A DNA stretch of 64,000 nt from Gramella jeungdoensis. Lineage in GTDB: Bacteria; Bacteroidota; Bacteroidia; Flavobacteriales; Flavobacteriaceae. The notes under the pieces were generated by a model. The model worked only from the letters and a program-made list of their open reading frames with translations, had not been told where the DNA came from and searched no databases. A program made the translations under genes and the position numbers. Of the stretch, positions 34,331-43,513 are shown piece after piece (position 1 is the first letter of the stretch; every line of letters starts with the position of its first letter). The DNA lies in contig NZ_JAMSCK010000001.1 of the NCBI RefSeq assembly GCF_023805255.1, positions 434,001 through 498,000 on the forward strand. Direction: 5' to 3'.

Positions 34331-35385
34331 TACTTTTTGACGATTTTCACTTCGAAGATTTTGTCCCAGTTCTTGCCGGTTACATAAAGTTTGTCGGTTT
34401 CTGAATTGTAGGCAATACCATTGAGGACATCCAGTTTATCATGCTGTGTAACCTTGTCTCTAAGTCCGCTAAAATTGATAATGCCTTCTATCGCTCCATT
34501 TTCAGGATTTATGATCGCAACACCATCCTTTTGATAGGTGTTCGCGTAGATCTTCCCATTCACCCATTCCAGTTCATTAAGTTTGGTAGAAATGGATTTA
34601 TGATGAGTTGGCTGGATAAAACTTTTTTCGGCAAGTGTTTCAGGATCGAGGATCCAGATCTTTTCGGTTCCATCACTTTTAAAGATCTTTTGACCATTGT
34701 TACATAGGCCCCATCCTTCTTTACTTTGATTATATCCAAAACTTCCGGTCTTTTCGAAACTTTCCAGGTCATATATTAAACCTTCACCTTCCTGCCAGGT
34801 GAGCTGATAGATCTTATTATCGAGTATGGTTAGTCCCTCTGCAAAATATTGATCATCAAGTTCTATTTCTTGAAGTACTTCTCCAGATTCAAGTTCCAGT
34901 TTTCGCAGTTTGGATTTTCCATATTGGCCGGCACTTTCATATAAAATACCATCATGAAATTCAAGTCCCTGAGTATAGGAAGTCATATCATGAGGGTAGG
35001 AATTAATAATTTGATACGTATAAACTACAGGTGGCTCACTGTTAAGAACCTTAATGTTTTTGGTAAGCGTGTCAGTTTTATCTTCACTATAAACAATGGC
35101 TTTTAGGGTTTGATTTCCTAAAAGGACATCCTTAAGATCTAACTGAAGATTGGTTCCGTCCTTAGAACTTTTTAAATACTGGTCGCCAAAATAGAAGGAG
35201 ACGGAATCTATACTTCTGTTTTTGCTGTTCACAACAGAAGCCTGGAGCTCTTCATTTATACTGAATTCAGACTTATTATTTGGGATCTGTATTGAAAAAT
35301 CCGATTTTTTTTTGCCATTATTGCTTCCGCAGGAAAAAATCAAAAAACTTAATACAAAGACTAACAGTAAGTTAAATTTATTCAT
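34330..35385 (-). CDS. Glutaminyl-peptide cyclotransferase lipoprotein (plant-type QC)
   Basis: 351-residue lipoprotein (lipobox around LIFSCGSN, Cys19). The C-terminal ~220 residues form the five-bladed propeller of glutaminyl cyclases: SYPHDMTSYTQGLEFHDGILYESAGQYGKSKLRKLELESGEVLQ, then EGLTILDNKIYQLTWQEGEGLIYD, GWGLCNNGQKIFKSDGTEKIWILD, ELEWVNGKIYANTYQKDGVAIINPENG, and LDVLNGIAYNSETDKLYVTGKNWDKIFE. It converts N-terminal Gln to pyroglutamate; in Bacteroidota this matters for exported proteins whose mature N-terminus is Gln. The first 110 residues are an Ig-like/bacterial-adhesion domain. It is operonic with the thioesterase. Confidence 0.88.
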   Translation of the reverse strand: MNKFNLLLVFVLSFLIFSCGSNNGKKKSDFSIQIPNNKSEFSINEELQASVVNSKNRSIDSVSFYFGDQYLKSSKDGTNLQLDLKDVLLGNQTLKAIVYSEDKTDTLTKNIKVLNSEPPVVYTYQIINSYPHDMTSYTQGLEFHDGILYESAGQYGKSKLRKLELESGEVLQEIELDDQYFAEGLTILDNKIYQLTWQEGEGLIYDLESFEKTGSFGYNQSKEGWGLCNNGQKIFKSDGTEKIWILDPETLAEKSFIQPTHHKSISTKLNELEWVNGKIYANTYQKDGVAIINPENGAIEGIINFSGLRDKVTQHDKLDVLNGIAYNSETDKLYVTGKNWDKIFEVKIVKK

Positions 35386-35439
35386 CGTTAAACAGGCTTA
35401 AATGCTGAGCTAAATTAACCAATTCACATTAAAAAAAGC

Positions 35440-35469
35440 TTGCCAAAAGTTACAAAGATTGTATATTTG
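35440..35469 (+). promoter_or_regulatory. Full Bacteroidota promoter for the SRP RNA
   Basis: TTG (35440-35442), 19-base spacer, TATATTTG (35462-35469), and the RNA begins 5 bases later at about 35474. Spacing and sequence match the consensus exactly. Confidence 0.75.
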
Positions 35470-35473
35470 CACC

Positions 35474-35567
35474 GGCAAGTCCCACACAACCAGCTCCTGC
35501 TGAATCCCCCAGGGCGGGAACGCAGCAAGGGTAGGCGGTCGTAGCGGTGTGATGTGGGTCGCTTGCC
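35474..35567 (+). ncRNA. ffs: Signal recognition particle RNA (4.5S, small bacterial type)
   Basis: About 94 nt. The ends pair GGCAAG (35474-35479) with CTTGCC (35562-35567). The middle holds the domain IV apical region: GGCGGGAACGCAGCAAGGG (from 35532), with the GGAA tetraloop and the A-C...AGCA asymmetric loop that binds Ffh. The pattern ACCAGCTCCTGCTGAA and the GGTCGTAGCGGTGTGATGTGGG right arm are those of flavobacterial SRP RNAs. A T-run follows. FtsY lies elsewhere in this window (51249); Ffh does not. Confidence 0.92.
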
Positions 35568-35614
35568 ATTTTTTGTTTCTACAAATTCCTAAAATTATTG
35601 CATCTTTGTGCGAT

Positions 35615-36436
35615 ATGAAAAAAGAGGAATCTTCAGAAAAAGTGGTGCTCATCACCGGCGCTTCTTCCGGTATTGGAAGGTCTACCGCAACCTATTTAAG
35701 CGATAAAGGTTTTAAGGTTTATGGAACCAGCAGGAAACCCCAGGATTCTTCCCCTTATAATTTCAGTTTTGTCAAGCTTGATGTTACCGATAAACAAAGC
35801 GTGGAGGAGGCTGTTTATGAAGTTTATGAGAAAGAAGGCCGTATAGACATCCTTATGAATAATGCAGGAATGGGAATTACCGGACCTGTTGAGGAGATTC
35901 CAGAAGAGGAGATGAAGAGGGTTTTTGAAACCAATTATTTTGGGCCTCTTCATATGATCAAGACTGTACTTCCCGTGATGCGTAGACAAAAATCGGGTTT
36001 AATCATAAATATTACTTCAATTGCTGGTTATATGGGGCTGCCTTACCGCGGAATCTATTCAGCGACCAAAGGTGCTTTAGAGATCACAGCTGAAGCCTAC
36101 AGAATGGAACTGAAACAGTTTGGTATAAAAATGACCAATGTAGCTCCGGGAGATTTCGCAACAAATATCGCTTCTGGAAGATATCATGCTCCTGTAATAA
36201 AAGGCTCCCCTTATGAGGAAGTTTATGGAAATACCCTGAAACTAATGGATGAGCATGTAGATGCTGGAAAAGATCCGGAATCGATTGCGAAGAAAATTTA
36301 TGAGATCATAAATACGCCAGAGCCTAATGTTCACTATAAAGTGGGGGAGAGACTTCAGAAGATGTCGGTTAAGCTAAAAGCCTTATTACCAGATAAACTT
36401 TATGAGAAAATGCTGATGAAGCATTATAAATTGTAA
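35615..36436 (+). CDS. Short-chain dehydrogenase/reductase
   Basis: 273-residue oxidoreductase. The Rossmann motif TGASSGIGRS, the NNAGMG triad element, then SIAGYMGLPYRGIYSATKGALE with catalytic Ser, Tyr and Lys (Y-x3-K), are typical of classical SDRs. The C-terminus (KVGERLQKMSVKLKALLPDKLYEKMLMKHYKL) is basic and helical, as in SDRs acting on lipids or retinol-like substrates. The true start is the ATG at 35615 (MKKEESSEK); the earlier in-frame ATG at 35549 lies inside the SRP RNA. A CATCTTTG box lies 6 bases before this start. Substrate not known. Confidence 0.9.
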   Translation: MKKEESSEKVVLITGASSGIGRSTATYLSDKGFKVYGTSRKPQDSSPYNFSFVKLDVTDKQSVEEAVYEVYEKEGRIDILMNNAGMGITGPVEEIPEEEMKRVFETNYFGPLHMIKTVLPVMRRQKSGLIINITSIAGYMGLPYRGIYSATKGALEITAEAYRMELKQFGIKMTNVAPGDFATNIASGRYHAPVIKGSPYEEVYGNTLKLMDEHVDAGKDPESIAKKIYEIINTPEPNVHYKVGERLQKMSVKLKALLPDKLYEKMLMKHYKL

Positions 36437-36504
36437 TTTTAGGGACCAGAAAAAAAATAGATTCGCATAATCTTGTTAGTATAAATTTTAATTAACACAC
36501 AACT

Positions 36505-37161
36505 ATGAAATTTTTTATTGATACCGCCAATCTTGACCAGATAAAAGAAGCCCAGGATCTTGGTGTACTGGATGGGGTAACTACAAACCCTTCGTTGATG
36601 GCCAAGGAGGGAATTACAGGAAAAGATAATATATTCAAGCATTATAAAAAGATCTGTGACCTGGTAGATGGGGACGTGAGTGCCGAGGTTATCGCTACAG
36701 ATTTTGATGGGATAATTAGAGAAGGAGAGGAGCTAGCTGAATTGCATGACCAGATCGTGGTTAAAGTACCGATGATCAAAGACGGGGTGAAGGCTTTAAA
36801 GTATTTTAGTGATAAAGGAATCAAAACCAACTGTACTCTTGTGTTTTCAGCAGGACAGGCGATCCTTGCCGCAAAGGCCGGAGCTACATACGTTTCTCCT
36901 TTTATAGGAAGATTGGATGATATTTCTACCAACGGTCTTGATCTTATAGCCGATATAAGATTGATATATGACAATTACGGTTTTGAAACTGAAATTCTTG
37001 CTGCCTCGGTTAGGCATACAATGCATGTTCTTGAATGTGCTAAGATAGGTGCTGATGTAATGACAGGGCCTCTTTCATCGATTGAAGGTTTGCTTAAGCA
37101 CCCTTTAACCGATATCGGACTGGAAAAATTCCTTGCTGATTATAGGAAAGGAAATCAGTAA
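36505..37161 (+). CDS. fsa: Fructose-6-phosphate aldolase / short transaldolase
   Basis: 218 residues, the length of the short single-domain transaldolase/FSA class (longer TalA/TalB are over 310). Start [32 protein letters not shown] has the substrate Asp (IDTA) and TTNPSL motif; [14 protein letters not shown] contains the Schiff-base lysine, and [29 protein letters not shown] fits strands 5-6. The enzyme moves dihydroxyacetone units between sugar phosphates in the pentose pathway. The symbol could be tal instead; the two activities are not separable by eye. The gene appears monocistronic and is followed by a strong terminator. Confidence 0.92.
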   Translation: MKFFIDTANLDQIKEAQDLGVLDGVTTNPSLMAKEGITGKDNIFKHYKKICDLVDGDVSAEVIATDFDGIIREGEELAELHDQIVVKVPMIKDGVKALKYFSDKGIKTNCTLVFSAGQAILAAKAGATYVSPFIGRLDDISTNGLDLIADIRLIYDNYGFETEILAASVRHTMHVLECAKIGADVMTGPLSSIEGLLKHPLTDIGLEKFLADYRKGNQ

Positions 37162-37180
37162 AATGATATTATAAATAATA

Positions 37181-37211
37181 AAAAAGGGCTGTTTTTCACA
37201 GCCCTTTTTTA
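37181..37211. terminator. Rho-independent terminator
   Basis: Twelve-bp stem AAAAAGGGCTGT / ACAGCCCTTTTT (37181-37192, 37198-37209) around a TTTTC loop. It ends the transaldolase transcript and overlaps the stop codon of the convergent lipoprotein gene. Confidence 0.88.
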
Positions 37212-38621
37212 TTTGTTTAAAAACTCAAGAATATCTTCTTCAAATTCGGGACTTCCCAGTTGTACATCTCCACGTACGATTGTACCGTCAGGGGAAACAA
37301 AAAGAACTTTGTTTAAATATTTCTTATATGTTTCTTTGCTTGCTTTTCGCCTGGCAATCTGGTACTCATCATCCTTATCATAACCATAAGTTTCCAAAGT
37401 TCTAAGCCATTCTTCTCTTTCTCCGAGATCTATATTGACTCCAAGAAAGTCCAGTTCCGGATATTTTTTCTTTAGATTTTTAATGACATTATGCTGCCAT
37501 CTGTGATGTGCAGGGTTGTAGAGTGACCAGGCATAGGTAATGGTAGGCCTACTAATTACATCACCATACCTTATTATTTCTCCCTGAGTATTTTCAGCCA
37601 TTACATCTTTTATGGTATTCCCAACGAAATAATCTTTTTGGATGTCGGCCAGATGGCGTGCACTTTCAATATGGCTGTAATCAATTTTGTTGAGTAGGTC
37701 GAGTATAGAATCTATACGGCCCTCGTTTTCTGCCATGGTGATCGCCTGGGCAGCCAGCCTGTCAATAAACTCATTCTTTAATGATTCTATATCTGAAAGC
37801 GAATCTATAAGTACGATTCTTCTTTGGATATTCTGAAAACTATTGATGTTATAGCATTTTCTTTTATCCTCATGATTTTCCTTACAATGCTCAATAGATT
37901 TTGTTCTTAGATAATCGTCAATAAGATTAGTGTAGACATAATAATCCTGCATCTCTTCATTGCTGAAGTCAATATCCTCACGGTAATCTGTAAAATCTTC
38001 GGGCATTATTCTGGCGAATTCTCTGTTATATTTTTTCACCAAAAAGGCATAGCGCTCCCTGAGGTCATAAAATTCATAGTTTATACTAGCCCTGGCAATT
38101 TCCAGAAATTCCTCAGAGAATTCATTCCGGTCTGTAAGACCTTCGAGTTTTTGAAGCCGTTGTTGTCTGATAGAATCGGTGAGTTTAGCGAATCGCTCTG
38201 GCTCTATATTGTAATTACTAATAACATAATCGTTATTCTTCTGGTTTTTCAGAAACATTTCCAGAAGAAAATTACTCTTTTCGGCTCCTTCTCCGCTAAA
38301 GTTGAGCGATTCATCAAAAGAAAGTGTGTTAAGCCAGATGATAATGCTGTCTCCCGGTTCAATGTACATGATCTGGCTTTCGGGAGGATGTCTGAAGGTG
38401 TAAATTCCGCTTTCAAGATTCTGATAATCCTTACCGAATTGGTTTTCCTCGTCGAGATACAGGGTGTCTATGGTTTCATTTTCTTTGGAAAGTACCACAT
38501 AATCGGTTTCCGGATTATTGATCTGCCCACCAAGAAATATATCGCTGGAATTTACGGAATTGTCTTTGCAACCCGTGAACAGTAGTACACAGCATAAAAA
38601 AAAGCTAAATAGAATCTTCAT
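37209..38621 (-). CDS. Lipoprotein with degenerate thioredoxin-like (TlpA) domain
   Basis: 470 residues. Signal MKILFSFFLCCVLLFTGCKD with lipobox LFTGC (Cys18). An N-terminal beta-domain (about 25-125, DIFLGGQINNPETDYVVLSKENETIDTLYLDEENQFGKD) looks like the DUF4369 domain that precedes thioredoxin modules in Bacteroidota. A helical middle part (130-340) follows. The C-terminal part (about 350-470) has the TlpA layout: RYGDVISRPTITYAWSLYNP, DFLGVNIDLGEREEWLRTLETYGYD, LFVSPDGTIVRGD. The CXXC active site is replaced by a stretch with no Cys (SLYNPAHHRW). It is therefore unlikely to be a redox enzyme and may act as a binding domain. Confidence 0.75.
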   Translation of the reverse strand: MKILFSFFLCCVLLFTGCKDNSVNSSDIFLGGQINNPETDYVVLSKENETIDTLYLDEENQFGKDYQNLESGIYTFRHPPESQIMYIEPGDSIIIWLNTLSFDESLNFSGEGAEKSNFLLEMFLKNQKNNDYVISNYNIEPERFAKLTDSIRQQRLQKLEGLTDRNEFSEEFLEIARASINYEFYDLRERYAFLVKKYNREFARIMPEDFTDYREDIDFSNEEMQDYYVYTNLIDDYLRTKSIEHCKENHEDKRKCYNINSFQNIQRRIVLIDSLSDIESLKNEFIDRLAAQAITMAENEGRIDSILDLLNKIDYSHIESARHLADIQKDYFVGNTIKDVMAENTQGEIIRYGDVISRPTITYAWSLYNPAHHRWQHNVIKNLKKKYPELDFLGVNIDLGEREEWLRTLETYGYDKDDEYQIARRKASKETYKKYLNKVLFVSPDGTIVRGDVQLGSPEFEEDILEFLNK

Positions 38622-38667
38622 TCGGTATATTGGGCCTTAAGGGCCTCTAAATTGCCCCAATTTTTAA

Positions 38668-38675
38668 CAAATATA
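38668..38675 (-). promoter_or_regulatory. Bacteroidota -7 box (TATATTTG on minus)
   Basis: Perfect TAnnTTTG 46 bases before the lipoprotein ATG at 38621 on the minus strand. Confidence 0.45.
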
Positions 38676-38760
38676 GAGGCTCCCATATGTCGGCGATGTT
38701 AAGCAGGCGTTAAATCAAATATTTAAAACGTTAATCTTTCTTAGTAATGTTGATTATAAC

Positions 38761-38768
38761 TACTTTTG
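38761..38768 (+). promoter_or_regulatory. Bacteroidota -7 box for the ABC-F gene (TACTTTTG)
   Basis: Perfect TAnnTTTG 23 bases before the ATG at 38792; no -33 TTG at the usual distance. Confidence 0.5.
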
Positions 38769-38779
38769 CAAAAAATTAA

Positions 38780-40417
<1,638 letters not shown>

Positions 40418-40438
40418 TTAATTTTTGAAATAATATTG

Positions 40439-40471
40439 AAAAAGCCCCATGCTTTAAGCTTGGGGCTTTTT
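40439..40471. terminator. Rho-independent terminator
   Basis: Eleven-bp stem AAAAAGCCCCA / TGGGGCTTTTT (40439-40449, 40461-40471). The loop contains TGCTTTAAGCT, which can add pairing. It serves the ABC-F gene and the convergent receptor gene. Confidence 0.85.
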
Positions 40472-40492
40472 ACTGGCTATCAAACAAATCTT

Positions 40493-42853
40493 TTAGAATA
40501 TTCCACCGCCGCCAGACTCATTGTCGTCGCGGTTCTTGCGCTTAAAAGCTCTGTTTTTTCCTCCTCCGAATCTGTAAGAGAATCCGAGATATACGGTTTG
40601 TGTTTCTCCTTTAAATCGTCCTTCTTGTTTAAAAGGTCTTCCGTCATAAACACTGAATTCCTGAGTATTGAACACATCGTTGAAGTTCAGGCTCAATGTT
40701 GCTTTGTTGTCTTTCAGGAATGAATACCTGGCTCCAAGGTTCATAAAATACATTGGATCCATATCGAGCTGAAGATCACGGTTCTTGCTTCGGTAAAATC
40801 CGAATAATGAAAAGCTTAGTGACTCTGTTGCTTTGAAGTTATGATTGGTTCTGAAAGTGAACGCCTTATTATCAACCTCAATGAATTCAGAACCTGCTAC
40901 TCCTGTTAAGGTTTGCCCGTAAAGCTCCAGCGCGGTGTTTGTGCTCCACCAGTCGGTGAACTTATAATTGGTAGAGAATTCAACACCATATGAATCATTG
41001 GTATCGAAGTTGGCGAAGGTTAGTAGTAACGATCCGGGCTCGCCTTCAACGGCATTGAATACCTGATTGATCTGGTCTACGGTTCTTCGGAAGAATACTC
41101 CGGCCGTGGCGCTACCTTTTTTCTTAAAGTTGCGGGTATAGTTTAATTCAAAAGAATTAGTGAACTGCGGATCCAGTTCAGGATTCCCGGCAACGGTAAG
41201 TCTCGGGGAGCTAACTTCTCTTATTGGGTTTACCTGGTTAAATCCTGGCCGGTCTACTCTGCGACTATAACTAAACTGGTAGGAGTTTTTCTCACTTGGG
41301 TTATAACTAAGAAACCCTGAAGGATAAATAGTAAAGTAGTCATCTTCATATACCTTTTCACCATTATAGGTGGCGTCTACATTGTAGTTTTCCAGTCGGG
41401 CACCCAGCTGATAGGACCATTTTTCAAAATTCTGCCCAAAAGTTGTATAAAAGCTGTAGATATCACGGTTGTACTGATAGTTTGAATCTTCAAAATCAGG
41501 ATTGGTGGAAGAGTATGAGTTATCAGTATCCAGTAATCTGGCCTCTGCACCCAATTCCAGTTTTGATTTATCGCTTAATGGATTCACATAATCTATATTG
41601 GCTGAAATATTATCCCGTGATTCTTTTACCATGTCCTGGTAAGGATCAAAATCGAGTTCGGTGTCTCTGAAGCTTATAAAGCTATTTTCGTCTTCATCAA
41701 AGGTGTTATAGTCTAATTCGAACTGGATATCATGACCATCCTTTTCAAAATCGTGATCGTAAAGAAAGTTATAAGTAGAATTAGTGTTGTCGAAATTTAA
41801 ATCCAGCAATTGGGTTAGATCTCTTGACGGATCGTTTTCGTCCATCACGGCAATGTAACCGTTAGGTCCACCTTCAAAATTATTCTGGTTAGTGTAGATC
41901 GAGAATGTGTTTTTTTCGTTCAGATAGAAGTCTACACCTATCTTATATAAGTAAGATTCCCTGTCGTTAATGACTTCAAATTCCTGCCTGGTATTCTGTT
42001 CCGGGAGATAAATCTTTCCTCCGAAGCCGTTCTTTCCGAAATTGGTTCCCAGGTTTGTGAAAAAATTGAATTTTCCGGTACGGTAGTTCATGTCAAGCGA
42101 ACCATTGAACCTGGTATTTTCACCCTGAGTAAGGCCTGTATTCAGGTTTCCATTAAAACCCTGATTGGCATTTTTATGTAATACGATATTGATGATCCCA
42201 CTCATTCCTTCCGGATTGTATTTCGCAGAAGGATTGGTGATCAATTCGATACTTTTAATTGAAGTGGAAGGGATCTGCTTAAGTAACTGAGCCGGGTCCA
42301 TATTGGTGGGTTTCCCGTCTACCAGGATGCGCACATTGGAATTACCTCGCATGGAAATGTTCCCCTCCTGGTCTACATTAACCGAGGGAATGTTCACCAT
42401 GATCTCTGAAGCACTGGCCCCGGTGGTCATAAGGTCCTTCCCAACATTAATAACCTTTCGGTCTACACGTTGTTCGATGGTGGTCCTTTCGGCAACCACC
42501 ACAGTTTCATCCAGCATGGCTACATCGGGTTCAAGTTTGATAATTCCGAAGTCTACATTGAAATTATTTTTGTCTATGTGAACCTCCTTTGAAAAAGTCT
42601 TGTAACCGATGAACTGGACTTTAAAAATATAGTCACCGGCCTTAATGTTAGAAATAATAAAGCTGCCATCTTCGCTTGAAGTGATCCCTGTAACCAGGTT
42701 ACCTTCCATATCGTTGATTATTACCGTAGCATAGGGGATGGGTTCATTGAGTTCCTGGTCTATGACCGCTCCTGATATTTTCCCCACGGGATCTGTAAAA
42801 GCCATACTTAGGGCCGAAGTGAATACAAGAAAACTTAAGATTAACTGTTTCAT
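40493..42853 (-). CDS. Outer-membrane beta-barrel receptor with plug and carboxypeptidase-regulatory domain
   Basis: 786 residues. Signal peptide (MKQLILSFLVFTSALSMAFT), then a CarboxypepD_reg-like domain (about 25-105), a plug domain (about 115-215: TVEQRVDRKVINVGKDLMTTGASASEIMVNIPSVNVDQEGNISMRGNSNVRILVDGKPTNMDPAQLLKQI) and a long barrel with paired aromatic beta-strands. It ends in a Gly/Asn-rich tail (NRDDNESGGGGIF). It resembles the OMP_b-brl_3 family of TonB-dependent receptors in Bacteroidota. There is no SusD partner next to it, and the substrate is unknown. The region 42854-43150 upstream carries a cluster of hairpins ending in a terminator. Confidence 0.9.
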   Translation of the reverse strand: MKQLILSFLVFTSALSMAFTDPVGKISGAVIDQELNEPIPYATVIINDMEGNLVTGITSSEDGSFIISNIKAGDYIFKVQFIGYKTFSKEVHIDKNNFNVDFGIIKLEPDVAMLDETVVVAERTTIEQRVDRKVINVGKDLMTTGASASEIMVNIPSVNVDQEGNISMRGNSNVRILVDGKPTNMDPAQLLKQIPSTSIKSIELITNPSAKYNPEGMSGIINIVLHKNANQGFNGNLNTGLTQGENTRFNGSLDMNYRTGKFNFFTNLGTNFGKNGFGGKIYLPEQNTRQEFEVINDRESYLYKIGVDFYLNEKNTFSIYTNQNNFEGGPNGYIAVMDENDPSRDLTQLLDLNFDNTNSTYNFLYDHDFEKDGHDIQFELDYNTFDEDENSFISFRDTELDFDPYQDMVKESRDNISANIDYVNPLSDKSKLELGAEARLLDTDNSYSSTNPDFEDSNYQYNRDIYSFYTTFGQNFEKWSYQLGARLENYNVDATYNGEKVYEDDYFTIYPSGFLSYNPSEKNSYQFSYSRRVDRPGFNQVNPIREVSSPRLTVAGNPELDPQFTNSFELNYTRNFKKKGSATAGVFFRRTVDQINQVFNAVEGEPGSLLLTFANFDTNDSYGVEFSTNYKFTDWWSTNTALELYGQTLTGVAGSEFIEVDNKAFTFRTNHNFKATESLSFSLFGFYRSKNRDLQLDMDPMYFMNLGARYSFLKDNKATLSLNFNDVFNTQEFSVYDGRPFKQEGRFKGETQTVYLGFSYRFGGGKNRAFKRKNRDDNESGGGGIF

Positions 42854-42988
42854 TTTTTGATTGATTTGATGATTATTGTGTTAAACAAAATACTTTGTAA
42901 TGCATAATAGATGAAAACATGAAGGCGCAAAAATGAAAGACCTTCTACTATAAAGACGACCAAAAACTACTTTCGTTACACTATTTTT

Positions 42989-43022
42989 AAAAAAGCCTGC
43001 ATTTCGGTGAGGAAATGCAGGC
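42989..43022 (-). terminator. Orphan rho-independent terminator on the minus strand
   Basis: Perfect 11-bp stem GCCTGCATTTC / GAAATGCAGGC (42995-43005 and 43012-43022); on the minus strand it is followed by six U (42994-42989). It lies 136 bases upstream of the receptor ATG, and no gene in that direction ends here. It would end a short RNA or act as an attenuator. Confidence 0.7.
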
Positions 43023-43120
43023 ATGGCAAAATCATCGGTATTAACACTAACCATCAAATTTTAATAGGATGATTCTGCAAGGGCCGGTCCTCATTCTAAA
43101 GACTATTGGACTTTAAGAAT
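42989..43120 (-). ncRNA. Candidate structured small RNA or attenuator leader
   Basis: The 297-base gap between divergent genes holds, on the minus strand, a hairpin at 43120-43093 (ATTCT-AAAG arms with one bulge), a 12-base near-palindrome AGGACCGGCCCT (43090-43079) and the terminator hairpin. Three hairpins ending in a U-run are typical of a small RNA or leader. A short frame (57 codons, ATG at 43054) crosses the terminator and is judged incidental. No good minus-strand promoter box is seen; a weak TAACATTC lies at 43118-43125. Confidence 0.4.
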
Positions 43121-43138
43121 GTTACACTTTATTTTGTT

Positions 43139-43146
43139 TAACTTTG
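43139..43146 (+). promoter_or_regulatory. -7 box (TAACTTTG) directly before an ATG
   Basis: Perfect TAnnTTTG whose G is 5 nt before the A of the ATG at 43151, predicting a leaderless mRNA for the CoA-binding protein. Same geometry as at 15310. Confidence 0.5.
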
Positions 43147-43150
43147 AAAT

Positions 43151-43513
43151 ATGAAGAAAAAAACTCTTGTTCTGGGAGCTTCTCTAAATCCCGCCCGGTA
43201 TTCAAATCTTGCCATTAACCGCCTTGTAAAACACGGGCAACCTACGGTTGCAATAGGCTTAAGGAAGGGTAGTGTAGATGGTGTGGACATAGAGACTGAG
43301 AAACTTCCTTTTGAAGGTGTAGATACCATTACCCTTTATCTTAATGCGAAACGGCAAAAAGAGTATTACGATTACATTCTTTCCCTGAAACCGGAAAGAG
43401 TGATCTTCAATCCGGGAACCGAGAATCCTGAATTGTATGATCTACTTAGAAACAACGGAATTCATTTCGAGAATGCCTGTACTCTAGTCATGCTTTCTTC
43501 TCAGCAGTATTAG
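43151..43513 (+). CDS. CoA-binding domain protein
   Basis: 120-residue single-domain Rossmann-fold protein (KKKTLVLGASLNPARYSNLAINRLVKHGQPTVAIG; VDTITLYLNAKRQKEYYDYILSLKPERVIFNPGTENPEL), as in the CoA-binding/YccU family related to the CoA-binding half of succinyl-CoA synthetase. The protein binds CoA or a nucleotide and has no known reaction. Its last residues overlap the convergent symporter gene by 30 bases (43484-43513). The transcript is predicted leaderless. It could respond to CoA or acyl-CoA levels; this is a guess. Confidence 0.88.
   Translation: MKKKTLVLGASLNPARYSNLAINRLVKHGQPTVAIGLRKGSVDGVDIETEKLPFEGVDTITLYLNAKRQKEYYDYILSLKPERVIFNPGTENPELYDLLRNNGIHFENACTLVMLSSQQY

Noticed and set aside
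35549-35614. Extended start of the SDR gene
   Set aside because: The first 22 codons of the longer frame lie within or just after the SRP RNA; the ATG at 35615 restores the normal SDR start.
42881-43054. 57-codon minus-strand frame upstream of the receptor
   Set aside because: It crosses the perfect terminator hairpin and has no family features; not supported as a gene.
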